Below are positions 1 to 6,918 of a DNA stretch of 15,368 nt, in pieces; within the stretch, counting starts at the first letter, position 1, and the number at the start of each line of letters is the position of its first letter. The stretch is from JALOAT01 sp041677345. GTDB lineage: Bacteria > Pseudomonadota > Gammaproteobacteria > Thiohalomonadales > Thiohalomonadaceae. Made by a program: the position numbers and the translations under genes. Location: the NCBI GenBank assembly GCA_041677345.1, contig JBAYQE010000066.1, forward strand, positions 1 to 15,368. Reading direction: 5' to 3'. The notes under the pieces are model-generated. The model saw only the letters and a list, made by a program, of their open reading frames with translations, had not been told where the DNA came from and made no database searches.

Positions 1-20
1 ATGCTCATGCTCATGCTCAC
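1..20 (-). CDS. Possible 5' end of the next operon gene (partial; perhaps panB)
   Basis: On the minus strand a GTG (18-20) overlaps the TGA of the kinase gene and is followed in the same frame by ATG at 12-14 and ATG at 6-8, all within three copies of GAGCAT. This looks like the start of another gene in the same operon. In many Gammaproteobacteria pcnB-folK is followed by panB and panC, so panB (ketopantoate hydroxymethyltransferase) is the natural guess, but only six or seven codons are visible and identity cannot be shown. No clear Shine-Dalgarno sequence precedes it, so it would depend on translational coupling. Confidence 0.25.
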
Positions 21-667
21 AAACCGATGGGGAGGGGGTTGAAGAAGTGCCGTCCGCTGCGGATGGACTGCACGCGCGCGAGCAATTGCTCGTAATCCCT
101 GTCATTCGTGGCGATATCGATCTCGGCCGCATTCACGATGAGCAGAGGCGATTTGTCGAAATGGTAGAAGAAGCGCGCATAGGCCTCAACGACACGATGG
201 AGGTAATCGGGGCTGATGGTGCGCTCCTCCGGGCGACCGCGCTTGGCGATGCGTGCCATGAGCACATCCACGGGAGCCTGCAGATAAATCACCAGGTCCG
301 GTGCCGGAAGTTCCAGGGTGAGGTGCGCATAGGCCTGCTCGTAAAGCCTGAGTTCGTCCGCGTCCAGGGTAAGTTCGGCGAACAGGCGATCCTTGTCCAT
401 GAGGAAATCGGCCACGCGCACCGGCGCGAACATGTCGGCCTGCCTGAGCGCCTGCAACTGGCGTGCACGCTGAAACAGGAAAAACAGTTGGGTGGGCAGC
501 GCGGCCTGGCGCGGATTCTGGTAGAAACGCTCGAGGAAGGGGTTGTCCTCGGCACCTTCCAGCAGCAGCTCGCTGCCGAAGGTGCGCGCGAGACGACGGG
601 CGAGCGTGGTCTTGCCTGCACCAATGGGGCCTTCCACGACGATATGGCGAAGTGTGCGTTGGACCAC
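17..667 (-). CDS. Deoxynucleoside kinase (deoxyadenosine/deoxyguanosine kinase family)
   Basis: A 216-residue cytoplasmic kinase that should phosphorylate deoxynucleosides at the 5' position using ATP, as part of dNTP salvage. The N-terminus holds a P-loop, GPIGAGKTT (residues 13-21). The family's Asp-Arg region is at DFLMDKDRLF (about 87-96), and a basic lid segment, KRGRPEER (142-149), precedes the C-terminal helices. Length fits the bacterial dNK family. The start is GTG at 665-667, placed a few residues before the P-loop as in relatives and preceded by an AGAGAG stretch that can serve as a weak ribosome site. It lies 31 bp after folK and ends overlapping a possible next start. Substrate choice (dA, dG or broader) cannot be read from the sequence. 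It is not thymidylate or pantothenate kinase: neither family has this pattern. Confidence 0.88.
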   Translation of the reverse strand: MVQRTLRHIVVEGPIGAGKTTLARRLARTFGSELLLEGAEDNPFLERFYQNPRQAALPTQLFFLFQRARQLQALRQADMFAPVRVADFLMDKDRLFAELTLDADELRLYEQAYAHLTLELPAPDLVIYLQAPVDVLMARIAKRGRPEERTISPDYLHRVVEAYARFFYHFDKSPLLIVNAAEIDIATNDRDYEQLLARVQSIRSGRHFFNPLPIGL

Positions 668-698
668 CGCGTACTCTCTGGTTCAGGAAGTGCCTAGT

Positions 699-1184
699 TT
701 ACTGTGCCAGAGGGCGGATGCCGCTGTGGTCACAGGCTGCAGCCAGTGCGGCGATCGCGCGCCCGTCCGGCAGGCGCAGGTCGGGGGCGACGTCACAAAG
801 GGGCAGCAGCACGAAGGCGCGCAGCGCCAATCCCGGGTGCGGGACCATGAGGCGCGGGTGGGTGATGGTCTCCCCGCCATAGAGCAGCAGGTCCAGGTCC
901 AGGGTCCGCGCTCCCCAGCGTTCGCCATTGCGTGTGCGCCCGTGGGCTGCCTCGATGGCGAGCAGTGCATCCAGCAATGCCAGTGGCGCCAGTGTCGTTT
1001 CGAGCACCGCCACTGCGTTTACGTAATCGGGCTGGCCGGCCGGTCCCATAGGTGGTGTGAGATAAAGCCGTGACACCGCCACCCTGCGCGTGTGCGGAAT
1101 ACCCGCAAGCGCCTCGATGGCGGAACGCACCTGGCGTTCCGGCTGTTCGAGATTGCTGCCGAGGCCGATGTAGGCCTCGCTCAC
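699..1184 (-). CDS. folK: 2-amino-4-hydroxy-6-hydroxymethyldihydropteridine pyrophosphokinase
   Basis: This 161-residue enzyme transfers pyrophosphate from ATP to 6-hydroxymethyl-dihydropterin, the step before dihydropteroate synthase in folate synthesis. It begins with the family's GLGSNL motif (residues 7-12). The Mg-binding motif LDLDLL follows ERWGART, giving Asp96 and Asp98, and the C-terminal part has the conserved HPRLMVPHPGLALRAFVLLPL block (split here as HPRLMVPHPG and LRAFVLLPL). The start codon is GTG at 1182-1184, overlapping the pcnB stop as GTGA, so translation is probably coupled to pcnB. Length matches E. coli FolK (about 160). folE2, an earlier step of pterin synthesis, is also in the window but in a different operon. 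Confidence 0.96.
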   Translation of the reverse strand: MSEAYIGLGSNLEQPERQVRSAIEALAGIPHTRRVAVSRLYLTPPMGPAGQPDYVNAVAVLETTLAPLALLDALLAIEAAHGRTRNGERWGARTLDLDLLLYGGETITHPRLMVPHPGLALRAFVLLPLCDVAPDLRLPDGRAIAALAAACDHSGIRPLAQ

Positions 1185-2554
1185 TCGGCCAGGCCCTGAT
1201 CGGCCGGCTTGCGCTTGCGTCGGCGCGGACGGCGGCGCTTTTTCGCCGGTTCACGCACACCAGCCGCCATGTCGCGACGGCCGCCTTCGTCCTGTGCCTG
1301 GAACTGTGTCCACCATTCGGCAAGCTCAGCCACACCCTCGCCACATTCGGCGCGCAGCAGGAGCAGGTCGTAGCCGGCGCGGAAGCGCGGGTGACCTATG
1401 AGGGTCTCTGCACGTTTACCGCCGCGGCGCTTCAGGCGTTCCTGCAAGATCCAGATCTCCCGTGCCTGCAGCGTGAAGCGCTTGGGAAATGCCACGTGGC
1501 GTACCTGGCGGGCCACCACTGCATCGCCCGCCACCTGCATGGCCTCCAGTTCGCTCATGCCATGCTCCCGGTTCTTGGCCGCCTCGCGTGCCACCGGTTC
1601 CCACAGCAGTGCCGCCACCAGAAAGGCAGGGGTGATGGCCTTGCCCTCTTCCACACGCCGATCGGTATTTTCCAGGGCACGTGCCACGAACACGTGTGGG
1701 AAATGGTTACGCTCCTGCTTCAGTTCCGCGTCGGTCTCGGGAAAGAGATAGCCGAACAGCGCGTAATGGCGCAGCAGTTCGAAGGTTTCGGCTGCATAGC
1801 CGGCCTGGAACATCTTGAGGGTTTCGTCGAACAGGCGTGCCGGTGAGATGTCCGCGAGCAGGTGGCCCAGTTCGTAGATGGCACGCTCGCTTTCGGCGTC
1901 GATGCGAAAACCGAGCTTGGCGGCAAACCGTACCGCCCGCAGCATGCGCACCGGGTCCTCGCGGAAACGCTGAACGGGATCGCCGATGATGCGCAGGCGT
2001 CCCGCATTCAGGTCTTCCACGCCACCGGCGTAGTCCACCACGGAAAAATCACGGATATCGTAATAAAGCGCGTTGACCGTGAAATCACGGCGCCAGGCAT
2101 CATCCTCGATGGTGCCGTAGACATTGTCGCTGAGGATACGCCCGTTGCCGTCGGTCACATCCTCGTCGCTGTCTTCGCCATGCTGGGCGCGGAAGGTGGC
2201 CACCTCGATGATCTCTCTGCCGAAATGCACGTGGGCCAGGCGAAAGCGGCGGCCGATGATGCGGCAATTGCGAAACACCTGACGGATCTCTTCCGGCCGC
2301 GCGTCCGTGGCCACGTCGAAATCCTTCGGCTCGCGCCCGAGCAGCAGGTCGCGTACGCCGCCGCCCACCAGGTAACCCTGGAATCCCGCCTGCTTGAGGC
2401 GGTACAGCACCTTCAGCGCGTTTTCGCTGATGTGGGCGCGGGAGATGTTGTGCTGATCACGCGGGATGATGCGGGGGCCGGATTTGGCAGGCGGCGGATC
2501 GTCGTCGGAAAAGAGTCCGAATTTTTTTGCGGATTGCTTGAGCCATGAAAACAT
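1181..2554 (-). CDS. pcnB: Poly(A) polymerase I
   Basis: A 457-residue class II nucleotidyltransferase that adds 3' poly(A) tails to RNA and so marks transcripts and faulty tRNAs for decay. The catalytic core shows YLVGGGVRDLLLG (61-73) followed by KDFD with Asp78 and Asp80, then RRDFTVNALYYD with Asp157, and REDPVRMLRAVRF (198-210) as in E. coli PcnB. The tail after about residue 430 is very rich in Arg and Lys (KKRRRPRRRKRK), an RNA-binding feature typical of PcnB rather than CCA-adding enzymes, as are the length and the linkage to folK. The start is ATG at 2552-2554; no ribosome site is visible, and a possible -10 lies only six bases upstream, so the mRNA could be leaderless. First gene of the operon with folK and the kinase. 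Confidence 0.96.
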   Translation of the reverse strand: MFSWLKQSAKKFGLFSDDDPPPAKSGPRIIPRDQHNISRAHISENALKVLYRLKQAGFQGYLVGGGVRDLLLGREPKDFDVATDARPEEIRQVFRNCRIIGRRFRLAHVHFGREIIEVATFRAQHGEDSDEDVTDGNGRILSDNVYGTIEDDAWRRDFTVNALYYDIRDFSVVDYAGGVEDLNAGRLRIIGDPVQRFREDPVRMLRAVRFAAKLGFRIDAESERAIYELGHLLADISPARLFDETLKMFQAGYAAETFELLRHYALFGYLFPETDAELKQERNHFPHVFVARALENTDRRVEEGKAITPAFLVAALLWEPVAREAAKNREHGMSELEAMQVAGDAVVARQVRHVAFPKRFTLQAREIWILQERLKRRGGKRAETLIGHPRFRAGYDLLLLRAECGEGVAELAEWWTQFQAQDEGGRRDMAAGVREPAKKRRRPRRRKRKPADQGLAE

Positions 2555-2565
2555 CTGCGTATAAT
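2538..2565 (+). promoter_or_regulatory. Sigma-70 promoter of tRNA-Glu, with a symmetric -10 possibly shared with pcnB
   Basis: On the plus strand TTGAGC (2538-2543) and a perfect TATAAT (2560-2565) are separated by 16 bp, with a C-rich discriminator (ACCACCCC) and a predicted start near 2572, about 26 nt before the tRNA. A GC-rich discriminator is usual in stringently controlled stable-RNA promoters. The -35 lies inside the first codons of pcnB. The -10 sits in the palindrome GTATAATAC (2559-2567), so the minus strand reads TATTAT with the pcnB ATG exactly where transcription would begin. The plus-strand promoter is well supported by sequence; the reverse activity is inference, as no minus-strand -35 is apparent. 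Confidence 0.7.
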
Positions 2566-2597
2566 ACCACCCCGCTGAGCCGTCCGGCTACGCACAA

Positions 2598-2673
2598 GCT
2601 CCCATCGTCTAGCGGTCTAGGACGTCGCCCTCTCACGGCGAAAACCGGGGTTCGAGTCCCCGTGGGAGCGCCA
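2598..2673 (+). tRNA. tRNA-Glu (anticodon CTC)
   Basis: A complete 76-nt tRNA with encoded CCA. The acceptor stem pairs GCTCCCA (2598-2604) with TGGGAGC (2663-2669), followed by discriminator G and CCA. The D-arm carries TCGTCTAGCGGTCTAGGAC, close to bacterial tRNA-Glu. The anticodon stem TCGCC/GGCGA encloses loop CTCTCAC with CTC at 2632-2634, and the T-arm has CCGGG-GTTCGAGT-CCCGT-like pairing. CTC reads GAG; E. coli has only the TTC isoacceptor, so this is an extra isoacceptor of the kind seen in GC-rich genomes. It stands alone and is transcribed away from pcnB. No integrase gene or partial tRNA copy suggests use as an attachment site in this window. Confidence 0.97.
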
Positions 2674-2683
2674 CCTTCCCTGG

Positions 2684-2697
2684 CGCCGGTATCGGCG
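2684..2697 (+). terminator. Weak hairpin after tRNA-Glu
   Basis: CGCCG (2684-2688) and CGGCG (2693-2697) can pair with a four-base loop, 10 bp after the tRNA CCA and between the converging ends of the tRNA and the outer-membrane protein gene. No T-tract follows, so it is at most a weak terminator or processing hairpin. Nothing else is seen in the 51 bp between the two genes. Confidence 0.25.
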
Positions 2698-2724
2698 TAC
2701 TCCGAAATAAGTGCACACACTCCC

Positions 2725-3519
2725 CTAGAAGTTCACCCGTACGGTTGCCGTCAGTGTGTCCTGATCGCTGCGTGGCTGGAACGCCAAGATATCAGTGACA
2801 CCATCACCGTCCGTGTCTACGGCCTCCGGGTCAGAGGTGTCCAGGCGATAACCCTGGTAATCGAGCCCAAGCTCCACGTGTGGTCTCAGCCGGTAGCCGA
2901 CGCTCACGTAGAGCCACGGACGAGGTTCCGGGCGCAGGTCAAAGCCGCCGAACAGTTCCACGTGCTCTTCCACATCCACAGGCAGCAACAGGCCGGCGCG
3001 TGCCCGCCAACGTGGGCGGACGCTCTCTCCGCCGATGCGCAGGTACATCAGCGTGTACTCTTCCTCGTAGCCACCCGAGCCCTTGATGTCGCGGGTCCAG
3101 TTGTCCACGCCGAAGGTGAAGACCAGAGATACCGGATCAGTCCCGCTTTGGCGGGGGTGGAAACCGAATCCTGCCTCCGCGGCGATCCCCTGGTAACGCG
3201 AGGTGGTCTTGGCAGGAGTGCCGTCCTGGAACTCGCCGTCATAGTCCACGTCGCCGCCGTACACCTTGCCGCGCAGGAGCAGGTCGGTATGGCGCGCCGC
3301 TGCTGCCGAGAGTTCCAGCGTGGCGACCGCACGCGGACCGGTTTCATCCAGCAGTTCCCTGTGCGCGGCATCGTCATACTCGCGCCAATAGAAGTACTCG
3401 ACCCCCGCACCCAGGCTCACGCCAGCCTGCGCGGCACCCGCCGCAAGCAACAGACCACCGGTTACGGCCACGCGCCCAAAGGCACGACCGAAAAGCTTGT
3501 CCCAGCCAAAACGCACCAT
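2725..3519 (-). CDS. Predicted outer-membrane beta-barrel protein with a calcium-loop-like insertion
   Basis: A 264-residue exported protein that I do not recognise as a named family. The N-terminus has basic residues, a hydrophobic stretch and AAGAAQA, so signal peptidase I would cut after residue 32. The rest alternates polar and aromatic/hydrophobic residues in short strands and ends in TVRVNF, a terminal-Phe signal for insertion by the BAM complex. Near the end, DTDGDGVTD (about 235-243) resembles a thrombospondin type-3/EF-hand calcium loop placed before the last strands. The start is ATG at 3517-3519 with AAGGGAG upstream. It is transcribed alone, divergent from xseB and convergent with the tRNA. 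Function unknown; a small structural barrel or surface protein is plausible. Confidence 0.8.
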   Translation of the reverse strand: MVRFGWDKLFGRAFGRVAVTGGLLLAAGAAQAGVSLGAGVEYFYWREYDDAAHRELLDETGPRAVATLELSAAAARHTDLLLRGKVYGGDVDYDGEFQDGTPAKTTSRYQGIAAEAGFGFHPRQSGTDPVSLVFTFGVDNWTRDIKGSGGYEEEYTLMYLRIGGESVRPRWRARAGLLLPVDVEEHVELFGGFDLRPEPRPWLYVSVGYRLRPHVELGLDYQGYRLDTSDPEAVDTDGDGVTDILAFQPRSDQDTLTATVRVNF

Positions 3520-3523
3520 GCAT

Positions 3524-3530
3524 CTCCCTT
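3524..3530 (-). promoter_or_regulatory. Ribosome binding site of the outer-membrane protein
   Basis: AAGGGAG on the minus strand lies 4 bases before an out-of-frame ATG (3521-3523) and four more before the chosen in-frame ATG at 3517-3519. It fixes the start, because the in-frame ATG has the better spacing and leads into the signal peptide. Confidence 0.6.
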
Positions 3531-3549
3531 AGCGGTCCCAAGGATTTGA

Positions 3550-3578
3550 GTATTACGGATGCGGACAGGCGGCCGCAA
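3550..3578 (-). promoter_or_regulatory. Candidate sigma-70 promoter of the outer-membrane protein
   Basis: On the minus strand TTGCGG (3573-3578) and TAATAC (3550-3555) are 17 bp apart, with a predicted start near 3543 and about 24 nt of leader including the ribosome site. Match to consensus is moderate. No similarly good promoter for xseB is seen on the plus strand of the same 131-bp divergent region. Confidence 0.4.
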
Positions 3579-3637
3579 CACGCCGCGCCGTGGACTGTCT
3601 GAACCGGACGGGGTGTGTTACCGTACCGCCCCGCCCC

Positions 3638-3643
3638 GGAGGG
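3638..3643 (+). promoter_or_regulatory. Strong ribosome binding site of xseB
   Basis: GGAGGG with seven bases to ATG 3651. It decides the xseB start against the longer open frame that begins at 3615. Confidence 0.75.
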
Positions 3644-3650
3644 TTCATCT

Positions 3651-3929
3651 ATGGCAAAGACCGGCAACCGCAAGACAGAAAACGCCTTTGACCTGGAGAA
3701 GTCCATGGCCGAGCTGGAGGCCATCGTCGAACGCATGGAGCATGGCGAGCTTTCGCTGGAACAGGCGCTCGCCGACTTCGAGCGGGGTGTGCAACTGAGC
3801 CGTTCCTGCCATCAGGCCCTGGGCGAGGCCGAGCAGAAGGTGCGCCTGCTGCTGGAGAAAAACGGTCTGGAGGAATTGGTGCCCTTCGCCCTGAAGCCGA
3901 ATGCGGACGATGCCGTCGATGAGACTTGA
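3651..3929 (+). CDS. xseB: Exodeoxyribonuclease VII small subunit
   Basis: A 92-residue helical subunit that binds the large subunit XseA; together they degrade single-stranded DNA to short oligonucleotides. The core FDLEKSMAELEAIVERM, then GELSLEQALADFERGV and CHQALGEAEQKV, follows the family pattern of two helices packed as a coiled coil. The reading frame stays open upstream to 3615, but the ATG at 3651 is chosen because GGAGGG (3638-3643) lies seven bases before it and the family starts just before this point. The final codons overlap the start of ispA, giving the common xseB-ispA-dxs order. XseA is not encoded in the window. Confidence 0.94.
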   Translation: MAKTGNRKTENAFDLEKSMAELEAIVERMEHGELSLEQALADFERGVQLSRSCHQALGEAEQKVRLLLEKNGLEELVPFALKPNADDAVDET

Positions 3930-4809
3930 GACGCTGCTGCGCGAGTACCAGGCCCGCGTCGAGGACGCCCTCGGGCGCTGGCTGCCGTCCGCCGCAGAGG
4001 CGCCGACAGGGCTGCACGAGGCCATGCGCTATGCCACGCTGGACGGCGGCAAGCGCGTGCGCCCGGTGCTGGTCTATGCGGCAGGACGGGCCCTGGGGGC
4101 CGATCCGGCCAGTCTGGACGGCCCCGCCTGCGCCGTCGAATTCATCCACGCCTATTCCCTGGCCCATGACGATCTGCCGGCCATGGACGATGACGACCTG
4201 CGCCGCGGCAAGCCCACCTGCCACAAGGCCTTCGACGAGGCCGCGGCCATCCTGGCGGGCGACGCCCTGCAGACCCTGGCCTTCGAGGTGCTGGCCAAAG
4301 ACCCTGCCATGATCCCGGACCCGGCGCGCCGCCTGCACATGGTGGCCGAACTGGCCCGCGCCAGCGGATCGCGCGGCATGGCGGGCGGCCAGGCCATCGA
4401 CATCGCGGCCGAGGGCCGGCGCCTCGACCTGGATGAGCTGGCGCACATGCACCGGCTCAAGACTGGCGCCCTGATCCGCGCCAGCGTGCGCCTGGGTGCA
4501 CTGGGTGCGCCCGCCTACACCGATGCCCTCGGCGACCGGCTGGACGAGTACGCCACCCAGATCGGCCTGGCCTTCCAGATCCGTGACGACATCCTCGACG
4601 TGGAGGCCGACACGGCCACCCTGGGCAAGCGCCAGGGATCCGACGAGGCGCGCAACAAGCCCACCTACACCTCCCTGCTGGGCCTGGCCGGCGCCAAGGA
4701 CAAACTGCGCGAGGTACACGCCGCCGCACGGGCCAGCCTCGACGGGTTCGATGCTGCCGCCGACCCGCTGCGTTGGCTGGCGGACTACATCGTCGAGCGC
4801 GGGAATTAG
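3901..4809 (+). CDS. ispA: Short-chain polyprenyl (farnesyl) diphosphate synthase
   Basis: A 302-residue enzyme that condenses IPP with DMAPP and geranyl diphosphate to give farnesyl diphosphate, the precursor of undecaprenyl phosphate, quinones and other isoprenoids. It shows GGKRVRPVLVYAAG (49-62), the first aspartate-rich motif DDLPAMD (90-96) followed by DDLRRGKPT, KTGALIRASV, and the second motif DDILD (229-233). It follows E. coli IspA closely through HAYSLAHDDLPAMDDDDLRR. Three in-frame ATGs exist at 3901, 3910 and 3919, all inside the end of xseB and none with a strong ribosome site; 3919 would give a 296-residue protein and is equally possible. Tight overlap with xseB suggests coupling. 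An inverted repeat follows 10 bp after the stop. Confidence 0.95.
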   Translation: MRTMPSMRLETLLREYQARVEDALGRWLPSAAEAPTGLHEAMRYATLDGGKRVRPVLVYAAGRALGADPASLDGPACAVEFIHAYSLAHDDLPAMDDDDLRRGKPTCHKAFDEAAAILAGDALQTLAFEVLAKDPAMIPDPARRLHMVAELARASGSRGMAGGQAIDIAAEGRRLDLDELAHMHRLKTGALIRASVRLGALGAPAYTDALGDRLDEYATQIGLAFQIRDDILDVEADTATLGKRQGSDEARNKPTYTSLLGLAGAKDKLREVHAAARASLDGFDAAADPLRWLADYIVERGN

Positions 4810-4819
4810 AGAAGAGTAT

Positions 4820-4962
4820 CAACGCAAAGGCGCGAAAGACGAGGCGCGGCCTCAATCCGAAGCCAGGCGCGCCTGAGGCGGCTCGTAAACGGATGACCAA
4901 GGCACCGCCAGCTTTCGGTAGGTTAGCTTGGCGATCTTTGTGTCCTGTGCGCCTTTGCGTTG
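4820..4962. repeat. Intergenic inverted repeat A (between ispA and dxs)
   Basis: CAACGCAAAGGCGC at 4820-4833 is matched perfectly by its reverse complement at 4949-4962, with weaker pairing continuing inward (GAC matches). The right arm reads as short units CTTTGTGTC, CTGTGCGC, CTTTGCGTTG. The 115-bp spacer holds smaller palindromes, for example GAGGC-GCG-GCCTC and a bulged stem at 4906-4933. No T-tract follows. The rest of the 249-bp gap up to dxs shows no gene and no convincing promoter. Confidence 0.85.
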
Positions 4963-5058
4963 GGCCGTCCCCCCTCCAATCGCCTTGCGGGCCTTGCATG
5001 CGCCCGACTGCGCCGCCATCATTGAACGCTTTCCCCCGCTTGCCCGGATTCCAGTTGA

Positions 5059-6918
5059 ATGCCTGATTCCTTCCAGCCTGTCCTCCACCGAATCCAAGGA
5101 CCGGAGCAATTGCGTGCGTTATCGGTGCCGCAACTCAGATCCCTGGCAAAGGAATTGCGAGAATTCATGATCGATACGGTCAGCCGCACGGGCGGCCACC
5201 TGGCGGCCGGGCTGGGCACGGTGGAACTCACGATTGCCCTGCATTACGTGTTCAACACCCCCGAAGACCGCATCGTGTGGGATGTAGGACACCAGAGCTA
5301 TCCGCACAAGATCCTCACGGGGCGGCGCGATCGCATGCCCACACTGCGCAAGCGCGGCGGCCTGTCGGGCTTTCCCAAGCGCGACGAGAGCCCTTACGAC
5401 ACCTTCGGTACCGGCCATTCCAGCACCTCCATCAGCGCCGCCCTGGGCATGGCCCTGGCCGCACGGCAAAGCGGCTCCCGGCGCAAGGTAATCGCAGTCA
5501 TCGGCGACGGTGCCATGACCGCCGGCATGGCCTTAGAGGCCCTCAACCACGCCGGGGATCTGGATGCCGACCTGCTGGTGGTGCTCAATGATAACGAGAT
5601 GTCCATTTCGCCCAACGTGGGCGGCATGTCCAACTACCTGGCGCGCCTCCTGTCCAGCCGCTTCTATTCCACGGTGCGCGAGGGCAGCAAGAAGGTGCTC
5701 CGCAATGTGCCGCCGCTGTGGGAACTGGCCAGCCGCGCCGAGGAGCACGTGAAGGGCATGGTGGTGCCGGGCACGCTATTCGAGGAACTGGGCTTCAACT
5801 ACATCGGCCCGGTGGACGGGCACGACCTGGAAACCCTCGTCAAGACCCTGCATAACCTGCGTTCGCTCTCGGGCCCGCAGTTCCTGCACATCGTCACGAA
5901 GAAGGGCAAGGGCTATGCGCCCGCGGAACAGAACCCCTGCTTCTATCACGGCGTCACGCCCTTCGACCCCGCTACGGGCGACATGCTGTCCACGGCGTCC
6001 GGCCCCACCTACACCGAGGTATTCGGCGACTGGCTGTGCGACATGGCCGAGCGCGACCCGCGCCTGTGGGGCATCACCCCCGCCATGCGCGAGGGGTCCG
6101 GGCTGGTGACGTTCTCGGAACGCTTCCCCACCCGCTACCTGGACGTGGGCATCGCCGAGCAGCACGCGGTGACCCTGGCCGCAGGCTTGGCCTGTGAAGG
6201 CATGAAGCCCGTGGTCGCCATCTATTCAAGCTTTTTGCAACGTGGCTACGACCAGCTCATCCATGATGTGGCGCTGCAGAACCTGCCGGTGCTGTTCGCC
6301 ATCGACCGCGCCGGCATCGTCGGCCCGGATGGCCCGACCCATGCCGGCACCCTGGACCTGTCCTTCCTGCGCTGCGTGCCCAACCTGGTCATCATGGCCC
6401 CGGCCGACGAGAACGAGTGTCGACGCATGCTCACCACGGGCTTTCTTCACGACGGCCCCGCGGCGGTACGCTACCCGCGCGGCACCGGCCCCGGCGTGGT
6501 GGTCACGCCCACCCTGGAACCGCTGCCGGTGGGCAAGGCCGAGGTACGCCGCAAGGGCCGTGACGTCGCCCTGCTCGCCTTCGGCAGCCAAGTAACCCCC
6601 GCCCTGGCGGCGGGCGAGATACTGGACGCTACCGTGGTCAACATGCGTTTCATCAAGCCATTGGATGAAGCACTGCTGCGGGAAGTCGCTGCGGGCCATC
6701 GGCTGCTCGTGACGCTGGAGGAAAACGTGGTGGCAGGTGGGGCCGGCAGCGCCGTCGCGGAATTCCTGGCGGGTGCCGACATCGACCTGCCGGTGCGTCA
6801 TCTGGGCCTGCCCGACACCTGCATCGAGCAAGGCAACCGCGGCGAACTCCTGGCGGAATGCGGGCTCCATACGGATGGTATAATCGCCGCCGTTCGCGCC
6901 TGGATGGCCGGGACTTGA
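5059..6918 (+). CDS. dxs: 1-deoxy-D-xylulose-5-phosphate synthase
   Basis: A 619-residue thiamine-diphosphate enzyme that joins pyruvate and glyceraldehyde 3-phosphate to DXP, the first step of the MEP isoprenoid route and a precursor for thiamine and PLP. Visible marks are GGHLAAGLGTVELT (45-58) with the conserved His47, GTGHSSTSIS, the cofactor motif GDGAMTAG (149-156) running to NDN (177-179), and the central GIAEQHAVTLAAG with catalytic Glu367 (Glu370 in E. coli). The C-terminal transketolase domain is complete. Length is one residue from E. coli Dxs. ATG at 5059 fits the family; its ribosome site is weak. It usually follows ispA directly; here inverted repeat A separates them. ThiL, which makes its cofactor, is encoded in the same window. 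Confidence 0.97.
   Translation: MPDSFQPVLHRIQGPEQLRALSVPQLRSLAKELREFMIDTVSRTGGHLAAGLGTVELTIALHYVFNTPEDRIVWDVGHQSYPHKILTGRRDRMPTLRKRGGLSGFPKRDESPYDTFGTGHSSTSISAALGMALAARQSGSRRKVIAVIGDGAMTAGMALEALNHAGDLDADLLVVLNDNEMSISPNVGGMSNYLARLLSSRFYSTVREGSKKVLRNVPPLWELASRAEEHVKGMVVPGTLFEELGFNYIGPVDGHDLETLVKTLHNLRSLSGPQFLHIVTKKGKGYAPAEQNPCFYHGVTPFDPATGDMLSTASGPTYTEVFGDWLCDMAERDPRLWGITPAMREGSGLVTFSERFPTRYLDVGIAEQHAVTLAAGLACEGMKPVVAIYSSFLQRGYDQLIHDVALQNLPVLFAIDRAGIVGPDGPTHAGTLDLSFLRCVPNLVIMAPADENECRRMLTTGFLHDGPAAVRYPRGTGPGVVVTPTLEPLPVGKAEVRRKGRDVALLAFGSQVTPALAAGEILDATVVNMRFIKPLDEALLREVAAGHRLLVTLEENVVAGGAGSAVAEFLAGADIDLPVRHLGLPDTCIEQGNRGELLAECGLHTDGIIAAVRAWMAGT
6876..6884 (+). promoter_or_regulatory. Extended -10 promoter element inside the dxs 3' end
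   Basis: TGGTATAAT is a perfect extended -10 (TGnTATAAT), lying in the last codons of dxs. Transcription would begin near 6891, giving an 81-nt leader before queD. No good -35 is seen at the right distance, which extended -10 promoters can tolerate. It could drive queD-folE2 apart from dxs. Confidence 0.45.

Noticed and set aside
47..697. Long plus-strand open frame of 216 codons opposite the kinase gene
   Set aside because: It is the antisense shadow of a clear P-loop kinase; its product has no recognisable motif. The same applies to frames at 1070-1846, 1862-2548, 2545-3549, 11237-12055 and 11961-12875.
3649..4719. Minus-strand open frame of 356 codons opposite xseB-ispA
   Set aside because: Gly/Arg/Gln-rich shadow product typical of GC-rich DNA; ispA and xseB on the other strand have full family motifs.
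4810..5058. Small protein gene in the ispA-dxs gap
   Set aside because: The short open frames there have no ribosome site and overlap the inverted repeat; no codon-like pattern is seen.
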